A stretch of 17,464 bases of DNA from Methylococcaceae bacterium (GCA_030699345.1 JAUYMX010000235.1:1-17464), one strand, 5' to 3'. Positions 1 through 6,205 are shown, numbered from the stretch's first letter. The notes: generated by a model from the sequence alone, not told the origin. Numbers and translations are program-made.

Positions 1-1
1 G

Positions 2-445
2 CTGCATGAAGTCCGCGGCAGAGAAGGCGCCCAGCTTAAATTATTGATTGAAGATCGCTGCTTCAAAATGCAGCATTATGTCGCTCTCGCCAGCAAACGC
101 CTGCCCGAGGTATTAAATTCACTACGTCGCAAACTGAAAGAACGCATCAGAGAGCTGGTTTCTGAACCCAATTTCGATCGGCTGGAACAAGAACTGGTGC
201 TATTGGCTCAAAAGCTCGACATCACTGAAGAGCTCGACCGCCTGCAAACTCATATTACCGAAGTACTGCGGGTACTTAATCAACCAGAACCGGTCGGCAG
301 ACGCCTGGATTTTCTGATGCAGGAATTAAACCGCGAAGCCAATACTTTAGGCTCCAAATCTCAAGATAAAGATATGACGCAAATATCCATTGAGCTTAAA
401 GTGCTCATTGAGCAAATGCGCGAGCAAATACAAAACGTAGAGTAA
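2..445 (+). CDS. yicC: YicC family protein, C-terminal part (5' end outside window)
   Basis: The reading frame is open from base 2 and stops at TAA 443-445, so this is the C-terminal part of a longer protein (about 147 residues visible; the family is usually near 290). The C-terminal block NRLEQELVLLAQ-like, EELDRL, VGRRLDFLMQE, NRE.NTL.SKS and IELKVLIEQMREQIQN is the hallmark of the YicC family (YicC_N plus DUF1732), linked in E. coli to stationary-phase survival and RNase-type activity on small RNAs. The first visible residues (LHEVRGREGAQLKLLIEDR) match the REREG region of the family. The gene's last six codons lie in the attL direct repeat, and the right-hand copy still encodes the same six residues despite one base change. 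The gene therefore stays intact after insertion of the island. Confidence 0.93.
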   Translation: MHEVRGREGAQLKLLIEDRCFKMQHYVALASKRLPEVLNSLRRKLKERIRELVSEPNFDRLEQELVLLAQKLDITEELDRLQTHITEVLRVLNQPEPVGRRLDFLMQELNREANTLGSKSQDKDMTQISIELKVLIEQMREQIQNVE

Positions 446-521
446 AGTAACAAGCAGCACCACACGACACCGAAAACAAATAGAAGCCGCTAACCATGCG
501 GCTTTTTTGTTTTATACGATT
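425..521 (+). repeat. attL-side direct repeat (yicC 3' end plus terminator)
   Basis: This 97-bp stretch is repeated at 10647-10743 with five mismatches (439, 469, 472, 512, 513 against 10661, 10691, 10694, 10734, 10735). It contains the last six yicC codons, the stop and the yicC terminator. A direct repeat flanking a stretch that begins with a tyrosine integrase is the expected footprint of site-specific integration. The longest uninterrupted identity runs from 473 to 511, so crossover there is plausible. The alternative core is the 22-bp motif just downstream (553-574). Confidence 0.85.
484..509 (+). terminator. Rho-independent terminator of yicC
   Basis: Stem AAGCCGC (484-490) pairs perfectly with GCGGCTT (498-504) around a 7-nt loop and runs into a six-T tract (503-508). 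The same terminator is duplicated in the right-hand repeat at 10706-10730. Confidence 0.85.
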
Positions 522-552
522 CCACATAGCACCATCAAATAACTTATTTATT

Positions 553-604
553 GTGTACCAAGACGAGTACCAGTAAGCTTACTGGTACATATTTACTGGT
601 ACAC
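553..604 (+). promoter_or_regulatory. Palindrome and repeat cluster upstream of integrase (recombinase or operator sites)
   Basis: The motif GTGTACCAArrCGnGTAyCA begins at 553 and recurs at 10565 and 10762. Its end overlaps a perfect 22-bp palindrome (567-588; half-site GTACCAGTAAG). A further half-site, TTACTGGTACAC (593-604), follows, so GTGTACCA at 553-560 is mirrored by TGGTACAC at 597-604. The cluster ends 14 bp before the integrase start. Recurrence at both ends of the element suggests integrase core or arm sites. The symmetry would also suit autoregulation of the integrase. Which role applies cannot be decided from sequence. Confidence 0.6.
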
Positions 605-617
605 ACCCGGAACCGGC

Positions 618-1877
618 ATGGCAAAGCTAAGCGACATACAGATAAGAAGCTGGATAAGTAAAGGCGAACGATTCGAGGGCAGAAGCGACGGCGACGGGCT
701 TGTTCTTAGTTATCGAAAAGATTTTTCCGTTCCCCTTTGGCGGTATCGTTATCGGTTTTTAGGAAAACAACGCGTCATGAATATTGGTACTTACGGGCAG
801 CTGTCTTTGTCAGACGCTCGAAAGATGGTTAAGGAGCTAAACGCTCAAGTGTCTTTAGGTCATGACGTAGCCGCCGAAAAGCAGGAACGAAAAGGGGTAG
901 CCGTGGCAAAGATTGAGGCTAAGAAAAACGCCTTCACCGTGGGGCAATTAGCGGATGAATACTTTCAACTACGAATTTTAGGCCACTGGAAACACCCAAA
1001 TATTGTTCGGTCAAGAATTGAAAACGACATTAAGCCGCATATCGGGCAGCTAGCAGCCGAAGACGTAAAGCCTGGGCATATCGACACCATGTTAAGGGCA
1101 ATCGTTAAGCGCGGGGCACCCACAATGGCAAATGATGTATTACGCTGGACTAAGAGAATATTTGATTATGCAATCAAGCGGCACATAGTCCAGTACAACC
1201 CGGCTTCAGCTTTTGACCTATCAGACGCGGGCGGCAAAGAAACAGCCAGAGCCCGCGCACTGTCACGCGAAGACATGGTTATCTTGTTTGAAGCCATGCG
1301 TAACACCAAAGGCTTTACCCAAGTGAACATTGTCACCGTTAAATTGCTGTTATTGCTTGCCGTGAGAAAAAGCGAGTTGATAGGGGCAAGAAAGAACGAA
1401 TTTGATCTTGATGCGGCGCTTTGGCGATTACCCGCCGAACGCACCAAAACAGAAGCCGCCATCACTATTCCATTGCCCAGACAAGCGGTCGAGGCGCTGC
1501 AAGAATTGCACCGACTATCAGAAAGCAGTGAATGGCTATTACCAGCCAGAAAAGCACAAGACAGAATGATTCCACATATCCACGAAAATACCTTGAATGT
1601 TGCGCTTGCCAAGGTAAAGCCGAACATGGCCGGTGTTGAGTCGTTTTGCATTCATGACTTAAGGCGAACCGCTCGAACTCACTTGGCAAGGCTAGGCGTT
1701 GAATCCCACATTGCCGAACGCTGCTTAAATCACAAGCTTAAAGGGATTGAAGGCATTTATAACCAACATGACTACTTAGACGAGCGCCGCGACGCGTTAA
1801 AGCTTTGGGCAAATTTTGTTGAAGGATGCGAAGCCGGTAAAGACTGGAACGTTACCCCGATCAGAAAGAAAGCCTAA
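618..1877 (+). CDS. int: P4-type tyrosine site-specific integrase (DUF4102 N-terminus)
   Basis: This 419-aa protein catalyses integration and excision of the element. The N-terminal third resembles the DUF4102 arm-binding domain of P4-like integrases (LSDIQIRSWI..G....R..GDGL, GKQRVMNIGTYGQLSLSDARK), followed by a core-binding SAM-like domain (about 108-200). The catalytic set is complete: R250 in AVRKSEL, K277 in RTKTE, H346 and R349 in HDLRRT, H372 in NHK, and nucleophile Y381 in GIYNQHDYLDERR. The length is usual for the family. The gene is the first of the island, reads inward from attL, and is preceded by the palindrome cluster. No strong ribosome site is visible before ATG 618. Insertion is at the end of a protein-coding gene rather than a tRNA gene. 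Confidence 0.96.
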   Translation: MAKLSDIQIRSWISKGERFEGRSDGDGLVLSYRKDFSVPLWRYRYRFLGKQRVMNIGTYGQLSLSDARKMVKELNAQVSLGHDVAAEKQERKGVAVAKIEAKKNAFTVGQLADEYFQLRILGHWKHPNIVRSRIENDIKPHIGQLAAEDVKPGHIDTMLRAIVKRGAPTMANDVLRWTKRIFDYAIKRHIVQYNPASAFDLSDAGGKETARARALSREDMVILFEAMRNTKGFTQVNIVTVKLLLLLAVRKSELIGARKNEFDLDAALWRLPAERTKTEAAITIPLPRQAVEALQELHRLSESSEWLLPARKAQDRMIPHIHENTLNVALAKVKPNMAGVESFCIHDLRRTARTHLARLGVESHIAERCLNHKLKGIEGIYNQHDYLDERRDALKLWANFVEGCEAGKDWNVTPIRKKA

Positions 1878-1901
1878 GTTTTAAACGCGTCATTACCGAA
1901 T

Positions 1902-1966
1902 AAACCGCGCCTAGCCCGACGGGGCGAACATGGGAACCCTTTCACCCAGTGGCGCGGTTTTCTTTT
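1902..1966 (+). ncRNA. Branched (three-way junction) RNA structure or terminator after integrase
   Basis: A perfect 10-bp closing stem, AAACCGCGCC (1902-1911) with GGCGCGGTTT (1951-1960), encloses two further hairpins: GCCC-GACG-GGGC, and TGGG...CCCA around a 10-nt loop. TCTTTTT follows at 1961-1967. It may simply be an elaborate terminator of the integrase, but two internal hairpins under one long stem is unusual. The next gene's start lies 26 bp after the T tract, so attenuation of that gene is possible. Confidence 0.5.
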
Positions 1967-1992
1967 TGAAAGGCAATAGCGAAAGGCTATTT

Positions 1993-2667
1993 ATGATTGA
2001 TTATTCAAGATGGGATATGCAGGAAGAACTAACGTTAGAAGTTGCGGCGTGTCTTTGGATAGACAGAGAGCCTTTAGAATACGGCTATTCATCAAACCAT
2101 GACGTTCGTTATCAGGCGGTACTTAAAACCCTTTATGAAGCAGTTGATAAAAAACGGATAGGTCATAAAACATTAAGCAATCGAGAAGAAAGCAAGTCAC
2201 AACTTGATTATGATCTTGATGATTACATGGGGCCTATGGGGAGAAAAAAGCAGGTAGACAACCCGAATAAAATTATTGCAGTCGAGCGCAGGCACTTAAA
2301 AGCGTGGTGTGAGAACAACGGGCATAAACCAAAATTCCTTTTTCCAGAAATGAGAAAAACAGAGCCTAGTAATACCGCAAACCATACACAAAACAGCAAT
2401 CACGAAAACCCCACTACACCATCTGAAAAACCGGCCTATCTTGATGAAACACACCCGATGTTCAGCCCTGAATTATTTATTGCAATTGAGGCATGGGAAC
2501 AAGTGTTATCCAGCAAACCAAACAGACCAAAAGCAGGCAGTCGAAAAGGCTTAATCGAAAAATGGCTTAAAGTTCATCATAACGGATTGTCTGGAGCAGC
2601 AATAAAGAGAATTACGACCATTATTAACCCTGATAAAAACGGCGGCGTTTCCGCCTCAAGTGAATAA
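1993..2667 (+). CDS. Island protein of unknown function
   Basis: This 224-aa protein starts at ATG 1993, which has a GAAAGG ribosome site about six bases upstream. The frame is open from an earlier ATG at 1930, but that lies inside the branched hairpin and has no ribosome site. The N-terminal half contains LEVAACLWIDREP and a long acidic stretch (YDLDDY). A low-complexity Asn/Thr/Pro/Glu linker follows. The C-terminal block (HPMFSPELFIAIEAWEQVL..KPNRPKAGSRKGLIEKWLK....LSGAAIKRITTIINPDKNGG) is a type I have seen at the end of unnamed proteins on integrase-bearing islands of Proteobacteria. No catalytic motif or membrane segment is visible. Position between int and alpA suggests an accessory or regulatory role, without proof. 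Confidence 0.75.
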   Translation: MIDYSRWDMQEELTLEVAACLWIDREPLEYGYSSNHDVRYQAVLKTLYEAVDKKRIGHKTLSNREESKSQLDYDLDDYMGPMGRKKQVDNPNKIIAVERRHLKAWCENNGHKPKFLFPEMRKTEPSNTANHTQNSNHENPTTPSEKPAYLDETHPMFSPELFIAIEAWEQVLSSKPNRPKAGSRKGLIEKWLKVHHNGLSGAAIKRITTIINPDKNGGVSASSE

Positions 2668-2788
2668 ACCTATCTACCCATAAAACGCAGTATATACAGG
2701 GCTTAGAGCAAACCTAACCACCCTATATCAAGCAAACCTATAAAACTGTTTGAGCTATTCGGGCGGAAAATATGCCCACACAATACCG

Positions 2789-2815
2789 CCTGATTTTAAC
2801 CCGTAACAAATCAGG
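2789..2815 (+). promoter_or_regulatory. Hairpin overlapping the ribosome binding site of alpA
   Basis: A perfect 8-bp inverted repeat, CCTGATTT (2789-2796) and AAATCAGG (2808-2815) with an 11-nt loop, ends inside the likely ribosome site AGGTGG (2813-2818) of the AlpA gene. Folded in mRNA it would mask initiation; as DNA it could be an operator. A second inverted repeat, GGCGG 2762-2766 with CCGCC 2786-2790, shares two bases with the first, so the two are mutually exclusive. Confidence 0.4.
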
Positions 2816-2821
2816 TGGACT

Positions 2822-3043
2822 ATGCAACAACACCCAACCCAAACCACTGCAACCGACCCATTAAAAGCCGGTAATAACCTTCGCGTTTCCGCCTTGGCCC
2901 CGCGTCTTGGAATTTCAAAAAACACCGTCTGGCGACTTGTTAGAGAGGGCAAGTTTCCAAAGCCTATTAAACTATCCACAAAAATTTCCGTCTGGAAAGC
3001 CGATGACGTGCTGGCTTGGTTAGCTAGTAAGGAGGCCGTGTAA
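2822..3043 (+). CDS. alpA: AlpA-family DNA-binding regulator
   Basis: This 73-aa protein carries the AlpA/MerR-like winged-helix pattern LRVSALAPRLGISKNTVWRLVREGKFPKPIKLSTKISVWKADDVLAWL (about residues 20-67): a helix-turn-helix, then the wing with the usual W..DV..W ending. AlpA proteins of P4-like elements and PICIs control integrase or excision and early-gene expression. The start at 2822 fits the AGGTGG ribosome site. The stop overlaps the next ATG (TAATG at 3041-3045), so translation of the next gene is coupled. This is the expected master regulator of the satellite module. Confidence 0.9.
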   Translation: MQQHPTQTTATDPLKAGNNLRVSALAPRLGISKNTVWRLVREGKFPKPIKLSTKISVWKADDVLAWLASKEAV

Positions 3044-3387
3044 TGCCTTCACAATTAAGACTAGACCGGCTACCTACCACCATCAAAGATGAACTTATTG
3101 ATAAGTTTTTGACTGGTAACACCTATCAAGACGTTACCCAATGGCTTTCTAAACAGTTTTTAGCGGGAGCATTGATTGAAGCCATCCCTCACACAGACCC
3201 CAACAAACCTAATCATCAAGGTTGGTTTTTTGGCATTGAATTAGGAATGCCATTTAGTGAAATCAGCAAGTTTAGGCAAAAAATAAAACCGCTTGGCATG
3301 GATAAGGTAAGGCAACAACTGCTTGCCATGCTCACCGAAAAAAACAGCTTTCTATTCGAATATGACGAAGAGGAAGGCAACCAATGA
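3043..3387 (+). CDS. Small island protein, weakly like phage Mu gp27 (DUF3486) at its N-terminus
   Basis: A strong ribosome site, AAGGAGG (3029-3035), and a one-base overlap with alpA support this 114-aa gene. The first 35 residues (LDRLPTTIKDELIDKFLTGNTYQDVTQWLSKQF) recall the start of DUF3486/Mu gp27 proteins, where a short helix is followed by a helix-turn-helix that asks for a residue pattern like Y..L..WL. The rest (GWFFGIELGMPFSEISKFRQKIKPLG..., acidic C-terminus) does not extend the match. If the link held, it would be a small-terminase-like DNA-binding protein. I treat it as unknown with a hint only. Its stop overlaps the next start (ATGA at 3384-3387). Confidence 0.75.
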   Translation: MPSQLRLDRLPTTIKDELIDKFLTGNTYQDVTQWLSKQFLAGALIEAIPHTDPNKPNHQGWFFGIELGMPFSEISKFRQKIKPLGMDKVRQQLLAMLTEKNSFLFEYDEEEGNQ

Positions 3388-3617
3388 CCCAAAGCAGCCA
3401 ACAAACCCAGCTCGACAAAATAAAAGCCGACTTGCTTAACGGATGCCAAGTGGATTCGGTAACGGCATTCAACAAAGGCATTACCCGGCTTGCCGCCATT
3501 ATCAAACGCTTAAGGGAACGAGGCTGGCCGGTTATCACCGATCAGAACAAAGGCAACGGCATTGCTAACTATTCACTGCCTGAAGGCTGGCAGCCAGACA
3601 CAAAAAAGCCCCAGTAA
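3384..3617 (+). CDS. HTH_39-like helix-turn-helix protein
   Basis: This 77-aa protein has the layout of small phage and island HTH_39 proteins: QLDKIKADLLNGCQVDSVTAFNKGITRLAAIIKRLRERGWPVITD followed by a short C-terminus with a Y..P ending. These proteins resemble the first half of a winged-helix domain, with a fixed RLAA.I..LR.RGW.I recognition region. The gene is translationally coupled to the 114-aa gene by ATGA overlap, completing a three-gene regulatory cluster started by AlpA. Its stop codon lies inside the hairpin at 3608-3636. Confidence 0.8.
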   Translation: MTQSSQQTQLDKIKADLLNGCQVDSVTAFNKGITRLAAIIKRLRERGWPVITDQNKGNGIANYSLPEGWQPDTKKPQ

Positions 3618-3636
3618 ACGGCACATTTACCGGGGC
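3608..3636 (+). terminator. Hairpin overlapping the stop of the HTH_39-like gene
   Basis: GCCCCaGTAAA (3608-3618) pairs with TTTACcGGGGC (3626-3636) with one A.C mismatch and a 7-nt loop. No T tract follows, so it may be an mRNA-stabilising or weak termination structure. A related hairpin with the same flanks occurs at 5583-5610. Confidence 0.5.
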
Positions 3637-3693
3637 CCTTCTGAACATCTATCCAGCACCAACTATTTAACCACTCAAACAGGATTATAAAAA

Positions 3694-4359
3694 ATGAAAC
3701 CCAACGTCATAGAACAACAAAACGCACTGAAAGCCGAACTTATCAAGGCAGAATCTATAAATGCACTTATTGCCAAACAGCAGCAGATTATAGCCGATGC
3801 AACCGTGGTAATTGACACCGCCGCGCCACTTGTAAAACAGCGCGTATTATTGCTTGCAGAATCCGCCACCGGCATAGACCACAGCAAGAAAATAACCGCA
3901 ATTGATGCAGATATCGCCACCGCTGAAAAGTCCGACAGATACCGCAACAACGCCAAATTAAAAACCATAAGCAGGGCCAAAGAAACACTAGGCGGCCTTG
4001 AACAAATGCTTGATTCAATCAATCAAAGCATTGCAGAACAGAAACGGCAACTCGCTATAACACACAATCAATTGCTTAACGAGTACGCAGAAATTGAAGC
4101 CCAAAAGTACGAAGCAGCGGCAAAGCAGTTGCTAACAAGCATTAAGAAATTTTTGGTCTTGAATGCGCTAATTTTTAAGGTAGGTATTAAAAAAGATACT
4201 GGTTTTTCTAATGTGTCAGGCGCCATTTTGGTGCCACAAGTAAGGTATTCAGAAACTGGCAATATAAGCACGAACTTTATCGACAAATACACCCATAAAG
4301 GCTACACACAAAGCGATATTGACGAAATCTTATTAACGCTTGGAATTGAGGAGCTATAA
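3694..4359 (+). CDS. Coiled-coil island protein of unknown function
   Basis: The start at ATG 3694 has AGGA about nine bases upstream. Residues 1 to about 150 are rich in Ala, Gln, Glu, Ile and Lys with heptad-like spacing (NVIEQQNALKAELIKAES, LEQMLDSINQSIAEQKRQL, EYAEIEAQKYEAAAKQLL) and are likely a long helical coiled coil. The C-terminal 70 residues are mixed and may be a small globular domain. No signal peptide or membrane helix is seen. It ends four bases before the portal start, so it is probably in the same transcript. A scaffold-like or portal-associated role could be imagined from position, but no family is recognised. Confidence 0.75.
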   Translation: MKPNVIEQQNALKAELIKAESINALIAKQQQIIADATVVIDTAAPLVKQRVLLLAESATGIDHSKKITAIDADIATAEKSDRYRNNAKLKTISRAKETLGGLEQMLDSINQSIAEQKRQLAITHNQLLNEYAEIEAQKYEAAAKQLLTSIKKFLVLNALIFKVGIKKDTGFSNVSGAILVPQVRYSETGNISTNFIDKYTHKGYTQSDIDEILLTLGIEEL

Positions 4360-4363
4360 CCCC

Positions 4364-5569
4364 ATGCGGCCAAACATGATGGAAATCGCGACCACTGGCA
4401 ACGGTCGAGACATAACCCGAGGCTTTCTTCCTGACAATGCGCTGCTTGCCGCCGATATTATGCCGCATGAGGATATAGCCCGAGACGATCAAGTAAAAAC
4501 TTGCCGTAATCATCGAGAACATGCCCTTATTGCTAAAGAGTGGGAGGTATTGCCGGGCGACAGCAGCCAACAAGCAAAAAAAGCCGCTGATAGGCTTGAT
4601 GCGTTATTAAAGCGCCTTGAATGGGATAGTAAAACCCAAAAGATGTTGTCAGCGGTTCTTTATGGATATGCAGTTTCTGAATGTTTGTGGGCAACCGATG
4701 GCCGCGAAATAACGCTTTCTGACATTAAGGTAAAAAATAGAAACCGGTTTGGCTTTTTACCGTCTGGCGAGTTGAGAATGAGAACCCACGGCAATTTATT
4801 AGACGGTGAAGCCTTGCCACCCGGCAAGTTCTGGGCGTTTTCTTGTGGGGCCGATCATGATGATTATCCCCAAGGGTTCGGCTTGGCCAACTACCTATAT
4901 TGGCCGGTTTACTTCAAAAAAAATGGCTTCAAGTTCTGGCTGCAATTTTTGGAAAAGTTCGGCCAACCGACCGCCGTCGGTAAATACCCAGCCGGGGCCA
5001 ACGACAAGGAAAAAACACGCTTGCTGCAAGCCCTTGGCGCTATTCAATCCAGCACCGCTATAACTATGCCGGAAGGTATGCAAATAGAATTGCTGGAAGC
5101 CACCCGCAATGGTTCGGCAGATTATGCGGCCCTCTATGACCGCATGAACTCGACAATCTCAAAAATATATCTTGGTCACACTGGAACCACCGATGCAACG
5201 CCAGGGCGCTTAGGTGGCGAGAAAAACGCCAGCAAAGTTAGAAATGACTTAATAAAAGCGGATGCCGATTTGATTTGTGGTTCTTTTAATCGCACCGTTG
5301 CAAGGTGGCTTACGTTTTACAACGACGGCGACAACGTAGCGCCGCCGCGCGTATGGCGTAAAACTGAACAGCCGGAAGATTTAAAAAAGAAGGCTGAAAA
5401 AGACAAAACCCTTTTCGATATGGGATTTAAACCCACGTTGAAATATATCCATGACCACTACGGGCCGGGCTATGAAAAACGGCAGGCCTTGCCGATCAAA
5501 ACCAATCTTAAAACGGTGCAGTATTCGCAAGCCGATCTTCCCGGCAATGTGGATTTTTTAGACTTCTAA
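4364..5569 (+). CDS. Mu-type phage portal protein (DUF935)
   Basis: This is a 401-aa DUF935 protein, the Mu gp29 portal family that forms the dodecameric DNA channel of the capsid. Recognisable blocks are D.Q..TCRNHREHALIAKEWEVLP (about 40-60), the G.AVSE..W region, PPGKFWAFSC, and the strongly typical FWLQFLEKFGQPTAVGKYP, IELLEATRNGSADYAALYDRMNSTISKIYLG, GGEKNASKVRNDLIKADADLI. ATG 4364 is chosen because GAGGAG (4348-4353) precedes it; a TTG at 4340 in the same frame would overlap the upstream gene. At about 400 aa it is shorter than Mu gp29 (about 510) but shows no internal break. It is the only recognisable virion gene in the element: no large terminase, protease, scaffold or capsid accompanies it. 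Confidence 0.92.
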   Translation: MRPNMMEIATTGNGRDITRGFLPDNALLAADIMPHEDIARDDQVKTCRNHREHALIAKEWEVLPGDSSQQAKKAADRLDALLKRLEWDSKTQKMLSAVLYGYAVSECLWATDGREITLSDIKVKNRNRFGFLPSGELRMRTHGNLLDGEALPPGKFWAFSCGADHDDYPQGFGLANYLYWPVYFKKNGFKFWLQFLEKFGQPTAVGKYPAGANDKEKTRLLQALGAIQSSTAITMPEGMQIELLEATRNGSADYAALYDRMNSTISKIYLGHTGTTDATPGRLGGEKNASKVRNDLIKADADLICGSFNRTVARWLTFYNDGDNVAPPRVWRKTEQPEDLKKKAEKDKTLFDMGFKPTLKYIHDHYGPGYEKRQALPIKTNLKTVQYSQADLPGNVDFLDF

Positions 5570-5582
5570 AAGGCAACAAAAA

Positions 5583-5610
5583 GCCCCGGAAAACCGCAAT
5601 TTACCGAGGC
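5583..5610 (+). terminator. Hairpin after the portal gene
   Basis: GCCcCGG (5583-5589) pairs with CCGaGGC (5604-5610) with one mismatch. The flanks (AAAAAGCCCC..., ATTTACCG, CTGAAC, ATCTAT) match those of the hairpin at 3608-3636, so the two look like copies of one structural unit placed after two different genes. TTTAG follows, giving weak terminator character. Confidence 0.45.
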
Positions 5611-5647
5611 TTTAGCTGAACTGTTACCAATCATCTATCAAATAACC

Positions 5648-5683
5648 AGCGCGGCCAAGTCTACAGGCCGCAAGGCGCTTTTT
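5648..5683 (+). terminator. Rho-independent terminator candidate downstream of portal
   Basis: AGCGC-GGCC (5648-5656) pairs with GGCC (5666-5669) and GCGCT (5675-5679), with a five-base bulge on the right arm, followed by TTTTT (5679-5683). It would isolate the portal transcript from the promoter that starts at 5707. Confidence 0.5.
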
Positions 5684-5706
5684 CAATGACACCCAACACG
5701 CACCAC

Positions 5707-5735
5707 TTGACACCGGCAAACAATGCGGCGATGAT
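5707..5735 (+). promoter_or_regulatory. Sigma-70 promoter for the immunity RNA and replication operon
   Basis: A perfect -35 box TTGACA (5707-5712) is followed by exactly 17 bases and GATGAT (5730-5735), four of six matches to TATAAT. Transcription would begin near 5742 and read through the C4-like RNA into the genes starting at 6002. Position between a terminator and a structured leader strengthens the call. Confidence 0.6.
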
Positions 5736-5765
5736 CTGCCCCGTCGTTGCCACAGCAGCGACCGG

Positions 5766-5775
5766 GATTCGAACC
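5766..5775 (+). repeat. GATTCGAACC box 1 (seqA-like), upstream of the antisense RNA candidate
   Basis: GATTCGAACC occurs here and identically at 5951-5960, on either side of the C4/CI-like RNA. It sits in a small hairpin (CGGG-ATTCGAAC-CCCG). On the reverse strand the stretch reads like the T-arm and end of a tRNA, but no matching 5' half is found. The arrangement recalls seqA upstream of P4 CI RNA. Confidence 0.5.
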
Positions 5776-5799
5776 CCGCACAAAGGCCACAAAAGGCCA

Positions 5800-5818
5800 C
5801 AATCACACGTGGTTTTTT
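5800..5818 (+). terminator. Weak attenuator hairpin in the leader
   Basis: CCAC (5800-5803) and GTGG (5808-5811), or a slightly shifted version of this pairing, lie directly before a seven-T run (about 5812-5818). The stem is only 4 bp, but two AGGCCACAA repeats in front could reposition it. Position between promoter and RNA suits a premature-termination site controlled by the antisense RNA. Confidence 0.3.
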
Positions 5819-5859
5819 TGTACCCATCAAAAACACAAATGGCACTATGCCAACGTGTA

Positions 5860-5950
5860 TTTTCAATGGTGGGCTGTATTGGGCAACCCCTTAAAAGGTT
5901 GGCCGGTTCCTTTGCCGGTAGTTCGAACCTGATACAGTCCGCCACCCAGC
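5860..5950 (+). ncRNA. C4/CI-type antisense immunity RNA candidate
   Basis: A closing stem forms from GGTGG (5868-5872) and CTGTAT (5874-5879) with ATACAG (5932-5937) and CCACC (5942-5946). Inside are GGCAACC/GGTTGGCC (about 5882-5904) and GGTTC (5905-5909) with GAACC (5925-5929). From memory, the primary sequence (TTTCAATGGTGGGCTGTAT.GGGCA, GGCCGGTTCCTTTGCCGGTA, CAGTCCGCCACC) strongly resembles the leader found in P4-like islands, the class described as C4 antisense RNA in P1/P7/P4. Those RNAs act as immunity factors by pairing with the leader of the phage operon. GTTCGAA (5921-5927) can pair with TTCGAAC in both flanking GATTCGAACC boxes, as seqB pairs with seqA and seqC in P4. Class assignment needs a covariance-model search. 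Confidence 0.6.
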
Positions 5951-5960
5951 GATTCGAACC
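5951..5960 (+). repeat. GATTCGAACC box 2 (seqC-like), downstream of the antisense RNA candidate
   Basis: This is identical to 5766-5775 and lies between the RNA and the ribosome site of the first gene. The following GGGCGGCGG (5964-5972) can also pair with CCGCC of the RNA's 3' arm. Both are candidate targets of the antisense RNA. Confidence 0.5.
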
Positions 5961-6001
5961 AAAGGGCGGCGGTTTATTTCCTCTTCAAAGGAGTACCCGC
6001 A

Positions 6002-6205
6002 ATGCGTAATCACGCCACAAATCCAGCTATATCCAGCCAAACCAAAACCCACCATTATCAATCCCTGTTTAACCTGATTAAACGCACCCCGCAAGGGCCG
6101 TGCGTAATCTGCCAAGATTTAACCTTCGAGCAAGCCAGCGGTTTAATTGCTGAAATACCGGGCACCTTAGCGCTTAAGTTCTCAAAAATGGGGGCGTTGC
6201 TATGA
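6002..6205 (+). CDS. Small island protein, first gene of the replication operon
   Basis: This 67-aa protein starts at ATG 6002 with ribosome site AAGGAG (5988-5993). It has no recognised family. It contains a PCVICQDLTFEQASGLIAEIPG segment with two Cys in CxxC spacing, too little for a zinc finger on its own. It is the first gene downstream of the C4/CI-like RNA, so it should be the direct target of that control; in P1 and P4 the gene in this place is an antirepressor-linked or inhibitory small gene (icd, ash). No sequence similarity to those could be established. It overlaps the next gene by ATGA (6202-6205). Confidence 0.75.
   Translation: MRNHATNPAISSQTKTHHYQSLFNLIKRTPQGPCVICQDLTFEQASGLIAEIPGTLALKFSKMGALL

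Noticed and set aside
1930..1992. Upstream ATG at 1930 as the start of the first unknown gene
   Set aside because: It lies inside the branched hairpin and has no ribosome site; ATG 1993 has GAAAGG at proper distance.
5755..5790. Reverse-strand tRNA gene suggested by GGGGTTCGAATCCCGG
   Set aside because: Only a T-arm-like hairpin is present; no 5' acceptor half, anticodon arm or D-arm was found at the right distance.
5686..6009. Forward 107-aa frame (and a 61-aa frame at 5747-5932) across the leader region, reminiscent of icd/ash-like annotations
   Set aside because: The frame runs through the promoter's downstream region and the C4/CI-like structured RNA, has no ribosome site, and its residues follow from the RNA sequence. 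The likely function is RNA, though icd-like frames are often annotated in this position.
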